The position numbers were made by a program, and so were the translations under genes. The notes under the pieces were generated by a model that was not told the DNA's origin, did not search any database, and worked only from the letters and a program-made list of their open reading frames with translations. From the NCBI RefSeq assembly GCF_019049105.1, contig NZ_JAHQZR010000008.1, positions 1 to 64,000 on the forward strand: DNA of 64,000 bases, written 5' to 3'. This document shows, one piece after another, positions 43,838 through 51,716 of this stretch. The stretch comes from Leucobacter chinensis (lineage in GTDB: Bacteria; Actinomycetota; Actinomycetes; Actinomycetales; Microbacteriaceae). Every line of letters begins with the position of its first letter. Positions within the stretch are counted from its first letter, which is position 1.

Positions 43838-45072
43838 CCGTGTGGAGCCCCACACTTGCAGAGTTCGAAGAAGCTCTTGAAGTAGTACACCAGGTAACCC
43901 AGCCGACGCCGCTCGAGTCGTCACGATACCTCGCTGAGGTGCTCGAGGTGCCGCGCGTCTTCATGAAGTGTGAGAACCTTCAGCGAACCGGGGCCTACAA
44001 GATTCGTGGCGCCTACAACAAGCTCTCGCAGCTTTCACCCGAGGAGCGATCCCGTGGTGTGGTCGCGGCCTCTGCCGGTAACCACGCGCAGGGTGTTGCT
44101 TTCGCCGCGCGTGAACTCGGTATCAAGGCCACGATTTTCACTCCGCTTGGCGTGGCCTTGCCGAAGCTGCAGGCCACGAGAAGCTACGGGGCCGATGTTG
44201 TGCTCCAGGGTACTGATGTCGAGGCAGCGCTCAAAGCGGCGAAGGAATTCTCAGAGACGACAGGCGCCCTCTTTATTCCTCCCTTTGACGACAAAGACAT
44301 CATTACGGGGCAGGGCACAATCGCCCTCGAGGTGCTCGAAGTCGAGCCCGACATCGAAACGCTCATCGTGCCGATTGGCGGTGGCGGGCTCATCTCTGGC
44401 GTTGCTGCTGCCGCGAAGCAGTGGGCTGCCCGTGAGGGCAAGCCGATGCGTGTGATAGGGGTGCAGGCCGAGACGACGGCCGCTTTCCTCCCCGCGCTGA
44501 GCGCCGGCGAACCCGTCACGATCAAGGCAACCCCGACGATCGCCGATGGTATCGCTGTCGCACGGGCCGGCATGCTGAACTACGGTGTCGTGGCGCAGTA
44601 CGTCGATGAGATCGTGACGGTGTCAGACGACGACATTGCGCGAGCCATTCTCATTTTGCTTGAGCGGGCGAAGATGGTCGTTGAGCCGGCCGGTGCCGCA
44701 GCCGTTGCCGCGATTCTCGCGGGCAAGGTGAAAGCCGTTGGCCAGACCGCGGTGGTGCTCTCTGGCGGCAACATCGACCCGATTCTGCTGCAGCGCGTCA
44801 TCGGGCACGGCCTCGCCGCAGCCTCGCGGTACCAGAAGCTTCGCATTCTCCTGCCAGACCGCCCGGGCGAGCTCGTACGCACCGCGCAGATCGTTGCCGC
44901 AAACGACGCCAACGTTATCGAGGTGCTGCACACGCGGCACGGCACCGGGCTGCCCATTAGCGATGTCGAGCTTGAGCTGCACATCGAAACGCGCGGCCGT
45001 GAACACGGTGAGGCCGTCGTCGCGGCGCTCAGCGCCGACGGCTACGAGGTGCGCCTGGAAGACCGTTACTAG
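43834..45072 (+). CDS. ilvA: threonine ammonia-lyase (catabolic type with ACT domain)
   Basis: A 412-residue PLP enzyme that deaminates threonine to 2-oxobutyrate. Lys56 in RTGAYKIRGA is the PLP lysine; the glycine-rich loop GGGGLISG holds the cofactor phosphate; an ACT-like domain follows from about residue 330. The single C-terminal regulatory domain is the shorter catabolic form, though in actinobacteria such enzymes can serve isoleucine synthesis. ATG 43834 overlaps the previous stop (ATGA). Confidence 0.9.
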   Translation: MTVWSPTLAEFEEALEVVHQVTQPTPLESSRYLAEVLEVPRVFMKCENLQRTGAYKIRGAYNKLSQLSPEERSRGVVAASAGNHAQGVAFAARELGIKATIFTPLGVALPKLQATRSYGADVVLQGTDVEAALKAAKEFSETTGALFIPPFDDKDIITGQGTIALEVLEVEPDIETLIVPIGGGGLISGVAAAAKQWAAREGKPMRVIGVQAETTAAFLPALSAGEPVTIKATPTIADGIAVARAGMLNYGVVAQYVDEIVTVSDDDIARAILILLERAKMVVEPAGAAAVAAILAGKVKAVGQTAVVLSGGNIDPILLQRVIGHGLAAASRYQKLRILLPDRPGELVRTAQIVAANDANVIEVLHTRHGTGLPISDVELELHIETRGREHGEAVVAALSADGYEVRLEDRY

Positions 45073-45116
45073 CATCAAGATCGTTATGAAGAGCACCTGA
45101 TAATCTCGATAGGGTG

Positions 45117-45142
45117 TATACATTGCAGCGCGAATGCGCTGC
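45117..45142 (+). promoter_or_regulatory. greA -10 hexamer and leader hairpin
   Basis: TATACA (45117-45122) is a good -10; a perfect 7-bp hairpin follows at once (GCAGCGC, 45125-45131, GAAT loop, GCGCTGC, 45136-45142), so the transcript would begin with or inside it. No convincing -35 is seen. Confidence 0.4.
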
Positions 45143-45163
45143 TTCACGTCCGAAAGGAACACG

Positions 45164-45655
45164 ATGTCGTCGACACCCAGCGCAAACTGGCTCACCCAAG
45201 AGTCATACAACCGACTTTCTGCTGAGCTCGAAAACCTCAAGACGAACGGGCGCAAAGAAATTGCGAAGCGCATCGAAGAGGCACGCGAAGAGGGCGACCT
45301 GAAAGAGAACGGCGGCTACCACGCTGCGAAAGATGAGCAGGGCATGATGGAGGCGCGCATTCGCGACCTCGAAGAGAAGCTCAAGAATGTTGAGGTTCGC
45401 GAGGCCCCTCAGAGCAAGGGCATCGTTGAGCTCGGCACCGTCATCACCGCCAATATCTTCGGCGACGAAGAGACCTTCTTGCTCGCGAACCGCGAGTTCG
45501 AGCAGGGCACCGGCGACCTCGACGTGTACAGCGGCGACAGCATGCTCGGCGCCGCTATTCTCGGCCTGAAAATAGGCGAGAAGACCTCGTATGTCGCGCC
45601 CAACGGAAAAGACATTCCCGTCGAGATTATCGCGGTCAACACCTACGAGGGTTAG
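45164..45655 (+). CDS. greA: transcription elongation factor GreA
   Basis: A 163-residue GreA with a coiled-coil N-terminal domain (AKRIEEAREEGDLKENGGYH in part, with the acidic tip D and E that enter the polymerase channel) and a C-terminal FKBP-like domain (GDSMLGAAILGLKIGEKTSY in part). It rescues backtracked RNA polymerase by stimulating transcript cleavage. AAAGGAA precedes ATG 45164. Confidence 0.95.
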   Translation: MSSTPSANWLTQESYNRLSAELENLKTNGRKEIAKRIEEAREEGDLKENGGYHAAKDEQGMMEARIRDLEEKLKNVEVREAPQSKGIVELGTVITANIFGDEETFLLANREFEQGTGDLDVYSGDSMLGAAILGLKIGEKTSYVAPNGKDIPVEIIAVNTYEG

Positions 45656-45772
45656 GCCTGAGTCCCGGGGCGGGTGGCTCTCGCCGCTCCCTCGGGACTG
45701 CTCCCGCGCAGTACGCAGCGGCGTACATTGCGGCGGATCGCGCTGGCTACCAGCCCGCGCCCGCCAGAAAGC

Positions 45773-46219
45773 CTAGCGCTCGTCGTTCGGCTGGATCCAG
45801 CAGTCTTTCACGGTGATCGTCGTCGGGCGGTTGTGCGTGCGTACTTCTTGCACCATGATTCGGGTGCGCTCGTCAGAACGGGGCAGCTCAACGAGCTGCG
45901 AACCCACGACGGCGTAGCTCGGGTTGAGCGCCTCAACCTGGCACACGACCTCGTGCTGCACGGGCGCCGTGACCTCGAAGGTCAGCGAAGCTTTCGTGTC
46001 TGAGTCATCAAGGGTGTGAGCGATGTCTCGAAACTCGATTGACGTGTCGCTGGTTGGGAGCCCGCCGAAGGCGAGGAAAGCGATGCCGGCGAGAACGAGC
46101 ACGCCGGCAAAGACACCGCCGATCCACAGATCAAGCCGCTTCTTGCGGGTCTTGCCGTACCGGTCTGACACCTGAGGAGGAGCGTTGTGAACCACAGGAT
46201 CCTTTCCAAACAACCACAT
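45773..46219 (-). CDS. DUF4307 membrane protein
   Basis: A 148-residue protein with a short basic N-terminus (DRYGKTRKKR), one membrane helix (about residues 32-52) and an extracellular beta-rich domain (DUF4307) containing two cysteines (VVCQVEAL and VKDCWIQP). It is divergent from mca, a common arrangement in actinobacteria. I chose ATG 46219; the frame continues to 46285 but then overlaps the mca start. The function is unknown. Confidence 0.82.
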   Translation of the reverse strand: MWLFGKDPVVHNAPPQVSDRYGKTRKKRLDLWIGGVFAGVLVLAGIAFLAFGGLPTSDTSIEFRDIAHTLDDSDTKASLTFEVTAPVQHEVVCQVEALNPSYAVVGSQLVELPRSDERTRIMVQEVRTHNRPTTITVKDCWIQPNDER

Positions 46220-46283
46220 AGACTGTTGATGTTGCCAGGTTAGTCGACCAGGCGAAAAGAAAGATGAGAGGAGTCGTCGGCTC

Positions 46284-47156
46284 ATGGCCTTGCGATTGAT
46301 GGCGGTGCACGCTCACCCTGACGACGAGTCGAGCAAGGGAGCGGCAACCTACGCTCACTACCTGAACCAGGGCGCCGAGGTCATGGTGGTTAGCTGCACG
46401 GGCGGCGAACGCGGCGACATGCTCAATGAGCTTGCCGCGAGGCACCCGAAGAGCGGCTTTGATCTTGCCGGGCAGCGACGCGAAGAGATGGCCAACGCGA
46501 CGCGCATCATCGGTTTTGAGCACCGCTGGCTCGGCTATGAAGACTCGGGCTACGTTCCCGAGGGCGACCCCGTGCCCCCTAATTCTTTTGGCAGCATACC
46601 CATCGACGTCTCGACGGAGCCACTGGTAGCGCTCATTCGCAAGTTTAAGCCGCACGTGATCGTGACCTACAACGAACGGGGCGGCTATCCCCACGCCGAC
46701 CATATTCGGTGCCACGAGATCTCGTATCGGGCCTGGCAGGTCGCTGGTGACCCTACGGTGTACCCCGAAGCGGGCGAGGCTTGGCAACCGCTGAAGCTCT
46801 ACTATGAAGAGATCTTTAACTTGAGCCGGGCCGAACGCGTACTCGAAGTCGTTCGCGAACGAGAGCCTGAGTCGGCGCTCGTCGAGATGCTCAACGGCTA
46901 TGTCGAGCGAGTGAAAGATCGTCCGGTCTCGCACACCACGAGCGTAAACGTTGGTAGCTTTTTCGAAAGCCGCGATGAAGCCCTTCGCGCTCACGCGTCG
47001 CAGGTTGAGCCCGACCACCCATTTTTCTTCTGGCCAAACGACCTGCTGCGTGAGGCATGGCCATTCGAAGACTACCGGCTCGCTGAGAGCCGTGTTGAAA
47101 CGCAGATGCCTGAAGACGACCTCTTCGCGGGCATCCAAGAATCGTCACATCATTAA
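46284..47156 (+). CDS. mca: mycothiol S-conjugate amidase
   Basis: A 290-residue zinc amidase of the LmbE/MshB family that cleaves mycothiol-toxin conjugates so the mercapturic acid can be exported. The metal site is HPDDE (11-15) with the later His in GYPHADHIRCH. The long C-terminal part (SVNVGSFFESRDEALRAHASQ in part) matches Mca rather than MshB. GAGAGGAG lies upstream of ATG 46284. It implies mycothiol biosynthesis in the host. Confidence 0.92.
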   Translation: MALRLMAVHAHPDDESSKGAATYAHYLNQGAEVMVVSCTGGERGDMLNELAARHPKSGFDLAGQRREEMANATRIIGFEHRWLGYEDSGYVPEGDPVPPNSFGSIPIDVSTEPLVALIRKFKPHVIVTYNERGGYPHADHIRCHEISYRAWQVAGDPTVYPEAGEAWQPLKLYYEEIFNLSRAERVLEVVREREPESALVEMLNGYVERVKDRPVSHTTSVNVGSFFESRDEALRAHASQVEPDHPFFFWPNDLLREAWPFEDYRLAESRVETQMPEDDLFAGIQESSHH

Positions 47157-47184
47157 CAGGCCAAAGCCCTGAAAGGTATCTCGC

Positions 47185-47499
47185 ATGTTTGCTGAACTCA
47201 CTGCCCTCTCGATTCGCTTTGCTGACGAGTCGAGCGTGACCGACATCAACCCTGATGACGTGACACCGGGCATCGTTGGCTTTGCGTTTACGCTCGCCAT
47301 TGCCGTCGCCGTGATTTTCATTGGCGTTGACATGTACCGCCGCATTCGCCGCATGCAGTACCGCGAAGAGGTGCGAGCAGAGATCGCCGACGAGCTCGCG
47401 AGCGAAGACGCCGGGGCGCAGGGGGCCACCGAGCAGGCAGGCTCCGGGGCCGAAGGTGACGCTCACAGCGCATCAGCAGAGGCGCCGAAAGCCGAGTAG
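47185..47499 (+). CDS. single-helix membrane protein downstream of mca
   Basis: A 104-residue protein with one membrane helix (about residues 30-52), a basic stretch (MYRRIRRMQYREE) and an acidic, alanine-rich C-terminus that looks disordered. It follows mca by 28 bases on the same strand. I do not recognise its family beyond its similarity in layout to small proteins often found after mca. Confidence 0.7.
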   Translation: MFAELTALSIRFADESSVTDINPDDVTPGIVGFAFTLAIAVAVIFIGVDMYRRIRRMQYREEVRAEIADELASEDAGAQGATEQAGSGAEGDAHSASAEAPKAE

Positions 47500-47524
47500 G
47501 GCTCCTGCTGCCCGGGCCGGTTCG

Positions 47525-48211
47525 CTACCGCAGGTACACGGGCGAGAGTACCGAGAGCAGTGCCGCTGCCCAGTGACAGAAAAAGGCGAGCACCGTGAAC
47601 GAGTGAAAGATCTCGTGAAAGCCGAAGTTCTTTGGTGACGGGTTGGGCCATTTAAAGGCGTACACGATCGCGCCGAGCGTGTAGAGCAGCCCGCCGATCA
47701 CCACGAGAATCATCGCTGCAAAGCTGCCTTCTGCGATGTCCTTGAGGTAGAACACCGCCGCCCAGCCGAGGGCGATGTAGAGCGGTACGTAGATCCACCT
47801 GGGTGCGTTAAGCCAGAACATGCGAAACAGCACGCCGACGATAGCGCCACTCCAGACAGCGATGAGGAGCACCTTTGCCTTGTCGAGCGGTAGCGTGCCG
47901 AGCGCGAGTGGCGTGTAGGTGCCCGCGATGAGCAGGAAGATGTTGGCGTGGTCGAAACGCCGCATCATCGCGTAATTCTTGGGGCTCCAGTTCACACGGT
48001 GATAGAGCGCAGAAACGCCGAAGAGCAGCAGACTCGTTGCGAAATAGACAGCTGCGCCCCACTTCGCAATGGGGCCTTTCGCGAGAACCACCAGCACGAT
48101 CCCGCCCGCGAGGGCGATGGGAACCGTACCGAGGTGTAGCCAGCCCCGCAGTAGGGGCTTGATGACCGCGGGAACGGTGAATGAGTGCTTGTCTTGGGCA
48201 GCCTGCTTCAT
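47525..48211 (-). CDS. trhA: TrhA/haemolysin III (PAQR) family membrane protein
   Basis: A 228-residue protein with seven membrane helices and the family's metal-binding histidine motifs: SALYHR, the FDHANIFLLIAGTYTP segment and HEIFHSFTVL with H in the last helix. Family members shape membrane fluidity; the haemolysin label is historical. ATG 48211 has TACACT ending seven bases upstream, so it is probably leaderless and divergent from uppS. Confidence 0.88.
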   Translation of the reverse strand: MKQAAQDKHSFTVPAVIKPLLRGWLHLGTVPIALAGGIVLVVLAKGPIAKWGAAVYFATSLLLFGVSALYHRVNWSPKNYAMMRRFDHANIFLLIAGTYTPLALGTLPLDKAKVLLIAVWSGAIVGVLFRMFWLNAPRWIYVPLYIALGWAAVFYLKDIAEGSFAAMILVVIGGLLYTLGAIVYAFKWPNPSPKNFGFHEIFHSFTVLAFFCHWAAALLSVLSPVYLR

Positions 48212-48316
48212 ACCAAACAGTGTAGTGAGCGCACAGATTTGATGAGGAATATATGTAGGGTGTGCATGAGTGAGGTCGTGCGGGTGATACCGATGAATGA
48301 CGGGTAATATAGGCAT

Positions 48317-49105
48317 GTGAGAGGTGAAAAGCGACGAGCAGAGGCCAACGGTCTGCTGTACCGCATCTATGAGCAGCGCCTCAGACGTGAGATTGACCCC
48401 GAGCGGGTTCCCGGCCACATCGCCATGATCGTTGACGGTAACAGACGCTGGGCTAAGCAACGGCTTATGGAACGTGCCTCGTATGGACATCGCGCCGGTG
48501 CCAAGAAAGTGCCGGAGTTTCTCGGGTGGTGCGAAGAATTCGGCGTCAAAGTGGTGACGCTCTACTTACTCTCGGCCGATAATCTGTCGAATCGCGATGG
48601 CGGAGAACTTGATGATCTCTTTGACATCATCGCCGATCTTGCGGGCGAACTCGTTTCTCACGAAAACTGGCGCGTGCAGCACGTGGGCTCGACACAGGGC
48701 TTGCCTGAGAATCTGAAGGCTGCACTGCACCTCGCAGAAGAGACGAGTCGCGGCCGCGACGGCCTGCACATCAACCTCGCTGTCGGTTACGGTGGCCGTA
48801 GCGAGATCATCGAGGCTGTGCGCCAGGTGGTCGAGCGGCACAGGGCCGAGGGCGGCACGCTCGAATCGCTCGCCGAGGTGATTCGCCCCGAAACGATTGG
48901 TGAAAACCTCTGGACCAAGGGGCAGCCAGACCCCGACCTCATGATTCGTACCTCGGGCGAGCAACGACTCAGCGACTTCATGATCTGGCAGTCGGCGCAC
49001 TCAGAGTTTTACTTCGTCGAGGCACTCTACCCAGACCTTCGTGAGGTCGATTTCTTGCGTGCCCTGCGCGACTACTCGAAACGTTCGCGCCGCTTCGGCG
49101 CTTAG
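48317..49105 (+). CDS. uppS: isoprenyl (polyprenyl) diphosphate synthase, UppS family
   Basis: A 262-residue cis-prenyltransferase that makes the polyprenyl phosphate carrier for cell-wall synthesis. It has the substrate Asp40 in MIVDGNRRWAK, LYLLSADNLSNR, and the C-terminal PDLMIRTSGEQRLSDFM segment (in part). TAATAT (48305-48310) ends six bases before GTG 48317, a clear leaderless start. Chain length (C50 or C55) cannot be told. Confidence 0.92.
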   Translation: MRGEKRRAEANGLLYRIYEQRLRREIDPERVPGHIAMIVDGNRRWAKQRLMERASYGHRAGAKKVPEFLGWCEEFGVKVVTLYLLSADNLSNRDGGELDDLFDIIADLAGELVSHENWRVQHVGSTQGLPENLKAALHLAEETSRGRDGLHINLAVGYGGRSEIIEAVRQVVERHRAEGGTLESLAEVIRPETIGENLWTKGQPDPDLMIRTSGEQRLSDFMIWQSAHSEFYFVEALYPDLREVDFLRALRDYSKRSRRFGA

Positions 49106-49197
49106 CCGAGGTAGACGGTGGCTGAACGGCCCAAGAATTTCCTGTGACAATGCTCATGTTTGCGGCGTACGGAGGCGACGCGGCTTATCGTTAGAGC

Positions 49198-49249
49198 ATC
49201 GAGTACGGTACTCGATCGAGGCGACCAGAGTCCCTCGAAACACTGGTCG
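49198..49249. promoter_or_regulatory. two inverted repeats in the PhoH gene leader
   Basis: ATCGAGTAC-G-GTACTCGAT (49198-49216) is a perfect 9-bp palindrome, followed by CGACCAG (49222-49228) and CTGGTCG (49243-49249). TATATC (49255-49260) follows as a possible -10. The palindrome could be an operator; the second pair could be a hairpin or a second site. Confidence 0.4.
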
Positions 49250-49291
49250 TCTTGTATATCGGGTTTGAGACCCGGGGCAGGAGACACCGTC

Positions 49292-50647
49292 GTGAATACC
49301 GTTCACACTGCGGCAGATATCCAAGCAAACATCACCGACGCGGTTCGCCACCGAGCCGAGACTGAGGTACGTACCTATGTGCTCGACACCTCGGTCTTGC
49401 TCAGCGATCCAACCGCGCTGACAAAGTTTGCTGAGCACTCAATCGTGCTTCCCATCGTTGTCATCACCGAACTCGAGAAAAAGCGCCACGATCTCGAACT
49501 CGGATTTTTCGCGCGCCGCGCCCTGCGCACGCTCGACGATCTGAGGGCTGAACACGGCAGGCTCGATTTTCCCGTCGCGATTGGCGATGCTCCGGGAACC
49601 CTGCGCATCGAGCTCGTGCACGGAGACGAGACGGTGCTGCCGCAGGGCATGCGGCTCCAAGACAACGACTCGAAGATTCTCGCGGTTGCACTCGCCCTCG
49701 CCGCTGACGGGCAAGAGGTCACGGTGGTGTCGCAAGACTTGCCGATGAGGGTGAAGGCCTCGGCGCTCGGCCTCCATGCCGAAGAGTACCGACACAAGCG
49801 TGCCTCCAGCGGCGAGTACACGGGTGTCGCTGAACTCAGCGTCTCAGAGGAGGCGATGAACGACCTCTGGAGCGATGGGGCGCTGCCCGCAACGCAGGAG
49901 AGCGAGGCCTTCCTCGCAGGCACGGGCGTGATCGTGCAGTCGCCCCGAGGCTCGGCGCTCGGGCGCGTGCAAGCTGACCACTCGCTCACGCTCGTACGGG
50001 GCGACCGGGAGGTCTTTGGGGTCACCGGTCGAAGCGCTGAGCAACGTCTCGCGATTGACCTCCTGCTCGACGATTCGAAGGGTATCGTCTCACTCGGCGG
50101 TCGTGCGGGCACGGGCAAGTCGGCGCTCGCGCTCGCCGCGGGGCTCGAAGCGGTGCTCGAGCGTCAAGAGCAGCGCAAGATCTTGGTGTTCAGGCCCATC
50201 TATGCGGTGGGCGGCCAAGAACTTGGCTACCTGCCAGGTGATCACGACGACAAGATGGGTCCATGGAGCCAGGCAGTGTATGACACCCTCGGGTCAATCG
50301 TCTCGCCGAACGTGCGCGAAGAAATTGCCGAGCGCAACCTCATCGAGGTCCTGCCGCTCACCCACATTCGAGGTCGCTCGTTACACGATGCCTTCGTGAT
50401 CGTCGACGAGGCGCAATCGCTCGAACTCGGTGTGCTCACGACGATGCTGACCCGTATCGGCCAGCAGTCAAAGGTCGTGCTCACCCACGATATTGCCCAG
50501 CGGGACAACCTCATGGTGGGCCGCCACGACAGCATCTCGGTCGTCATTGAGCGCCTCAAGGGACACAGCCTCTTCGGCCACGTCACCCTGCAGCGTTCAG
50601 AACGAAGCGCGATCGCGGCGCTCGTGAGTGAGCGGCTGGAGTTTTAA
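49292..50647 (+). CDS. PIN-PhoH family protein (PhoH2-type ATPase/RNase)
   Basis: A 451-residue fusion of a PIN nuclease domain (about residues 25-155, starting at [13 protein letters not shown] with acidic residues at ELEKKR and DNDSKILAV) and a PhoH ATPase domain (about 235-445, Walker A GRAGTGKS at 270-277, Walker B VIVDEAQS at 369-376). PhoH2 proteins act as ATP-driven RNA helicase/RNases. GTG 49292 has AGGAG eight bases upstream; the frame runs further up but only through the leader palindromes. Confidence 0.9.
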   Translation: MNTVHTAADIQANITDAVRHRAETEVRTYVLDTSVLLSDPTALTKFAEHSIVLPIVVITELEKKRHDLELGFFARRALRTLDDLRAEHGRLDFPVAIGDAPGTLRIELVHGDETVLPQGMRLQDNDSKILAVALALAADGQEVTVVSQDLPMRVKASALGLHAEEYRHKRASSGEYTGVAELSVSEEAMNDLWSDGALPATQESEAFLAGTGVIVQSPRGSALGRVQADHSLTLVRGDREVFGVTGRSAEQRLAIDLLLDDSKGIVSLGGRAGTGKSALALAAGLEAVLERQEQRKILVFRPIYAVGGQELGYLPGDHDDKMGPWSQAVYDTLGSIVSPNVREEIAERNLIEVLPLTHIRGRSLHDAFVIVDEAQSLELGVLTTMLTRIGQQSKVVLTHDIAQRDNLMVGRHDSISVVIERLKGHSLFGHVTLQRSERSAIAALVSERLEF

Positions 50648-51411
50648 CTCTCCCTTTTCACCTCGCGCCACAGTGAAGCCCACTGAGGTGCTGAGAGGTC
50701 TCGCGGGAGCGCTGAACGGGAGACTCCCGCGAGACCGACTACGTTGCGAGACGCTGCAGCGCTACACCGGAGGTACCGCTGCACGATACCGGTCAAGCCT
50801 TGGCCTCGTCCGGTAAACATTGCATGCGTGAAATCAGCATAGGCCTTTCGCTCGTGCTGGGGCACGAGTGGCTGCGCACGCCTTCGCATCACAAGAATGC
50901 CGCCGTCGACGCTGGGGCGCGGAGTGAAAGAGGTCGCAGCGACGCGACCGCTCAACGAAAACTCGAACCACGGCCAGGACTGGGCGGTCAGTAGGGTGCC
51001 CCCGCCTACGCCGGCCCGCTTGCGTGCTACCTCCCACTGGGTGAGGACGATTCCGTCGTTCCAAGAGCCAGTGGTGAGCAGTCGCCGTAAGAGTGGGGTG
51101 GTGAGGTGAAACGGAATGTTGCCCACAACGACCGGTTGATCGTAGCGTGTCGCGAGGGCATCAGCACGCACGACCGTGATGCCGGGAAGTGAAGCCGAAA
51201 GTGCTTTGGCTCGGTGCTCATCAAGTTCGATTGCTGTGAGTGGCCGATTGAGCGTTGCCAGGCTGCGGGTGAGCGCACCTCCGCCCGCTCCGATTTCGAT
51301 GATTGAGCCTTCGGTTGCAGCAACGAGCGTTGTGAGGTGTTTGATGGTCGGGGTGTGGGTAAGGAAGTTTTGGCCGAGTTCGTGCCGGCCGCCGTGAAGA
51401 GAACGGTGCAA
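50644..51411 (-). CDS. erm: 23S rRNA (adenine-2058-N6) methyltransferase, Erm(X)-like
   Basis: A 255-residue Erm methyltransferase that modifies A2058 and gives macrolide-lincosamide-streptogramin B resistance. It has [11 protein letters not shown] at the start, the SAM motif [13 protein letters not shown], catalytic [15 protein letters not shown], and [20 protein letters not shown] plus [13 protein letters not shown] (in parts), all close to corynebacterial Erm(X). I favour TTG 51411: it has GGAG at seven bases and gives the same N-terminal length as Erm(X). ATG 51492 is in frame and adds 27 residues unlike the family; it lies in the loop of a strong hairpin. A leader peptide is encoded upstream. 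Confidence 0.9.
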   Translation of the reverse strand: MHRSLHGGRHELGQNFLTHTPTIKHLTTLVAATEGSIIEIGAGGGALTRSLATLNRPLTAIELDEHRAKALSASLPGITVVRADALATRYDQPVVVGNIPFHLTTPLLRRLLTTGSWNDGIVLTQWEVARKRAGVGGGTLLTAQSWPWFEFSLSGRVAATSFTPRPSVDGGILVMRRRAQPLVPQHERKAYADFTHAMFTGRGQGLTGIVQRYLRCSAAASRNVVGLAGVSRSALPRDLSAPQWASLWREVKRES

Positions 51412-51481
51412 AATAGCGCTCCAGAGTACGTGAGGGGAGCGCCCCAAGAAGGTGATAACAAGCGTATGCTCAGTAAACCTG

Positions 51482-51533
51482 CCGAGGCGCATGGGTCTCG
51501 GAGGTGCGGATCGTTTATTCGCGAGTGCGCGAA
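51482..51533 (-). promoter_or_regulatory. erm leader hairpins (probable translational attenuator)
   Basis: Two hairpins lie between the leader ORF and erm on the minus strand: TTCGCG-CACT-CGCGAA (51533-51518), and ACCTCCGAG pairing with CTCGG-C-AGGT around the ATG at 51492 (stem CCGAG/CTCGG at 51501-51482, extended by ACCT/AGGT on either side). They are placed as in inducible erm genes, where drug-stalled ribosomes refold the leader. Folding has not been computed. Confidence 0.5.
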
Positions 51534-51540
51534 AGCCCGC

Positions 51541-51603
51541 TTAGCGGTTACGTAAACGCACTGCGGCGCTGAACGAGCCGCACTGAGCGTTAATCAATGT
51601 CAT
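51541..51603 (-). CDS. erm leader peptide with RLR macrolide-arrest motif
   Basis: A 20-codon open frame, ATG 51603 to TAA 51541, ends in AAVRLRNR. The R-L-R (+x+) motif is the established macrolide-dependent ribosome-arrest motif of several resistance leaders, including, to my recollection, the Erm(X) leader of Corynebacterium, which also ends in an RLR-x-NR-like sequence. TATGGT (-10) ends six bases before an in-frame GTG at 51606, one codon upstream, so the peptide is probably the first thing on a leaderless mRNA. Confidence 0.7.
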   Translation of the reverse strand: MTLINAQCGSFSAAVRLRNR

Positions 51604-51612
51604 CACGCGCAA

Positions 51613-51642
51613 ACCATACCATCGCCTGCAGTGGGCTGGCAA
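51613..51642 (-). promoter_or_regulatory. erm promoter
   Basis: On the minus strand TTGCCA (51642-51637) and TATGGT (51618-51613) are separated by 18 bases. The start of transcription would fall at about 51606, directly at the leader peptide start codon. Confidence 0.6.
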
Positions 51643-51716
51643 CGTTTGACGCTTTGATGCACCGTGGCTCTGTAAACATCGTGACCTCTTGAGTTCAGCG
51701 AAGTAGACTGCTGGGT

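Noticed and set aside
45658-45684. greA terminator hairpin
   Set aside because: AGTCCCG/CGGGACT pair only across a 24-base loop and have no T-run, so support is too weak.
51548-51583. Alternative 11-codon GTG frame (VRLVQRRS...) in the erm leader
   Set aside because: It is out of frame with the better-placed RLR leader ORF, starts inside it, and has no ribosome-binding site, although its arginines are noted.
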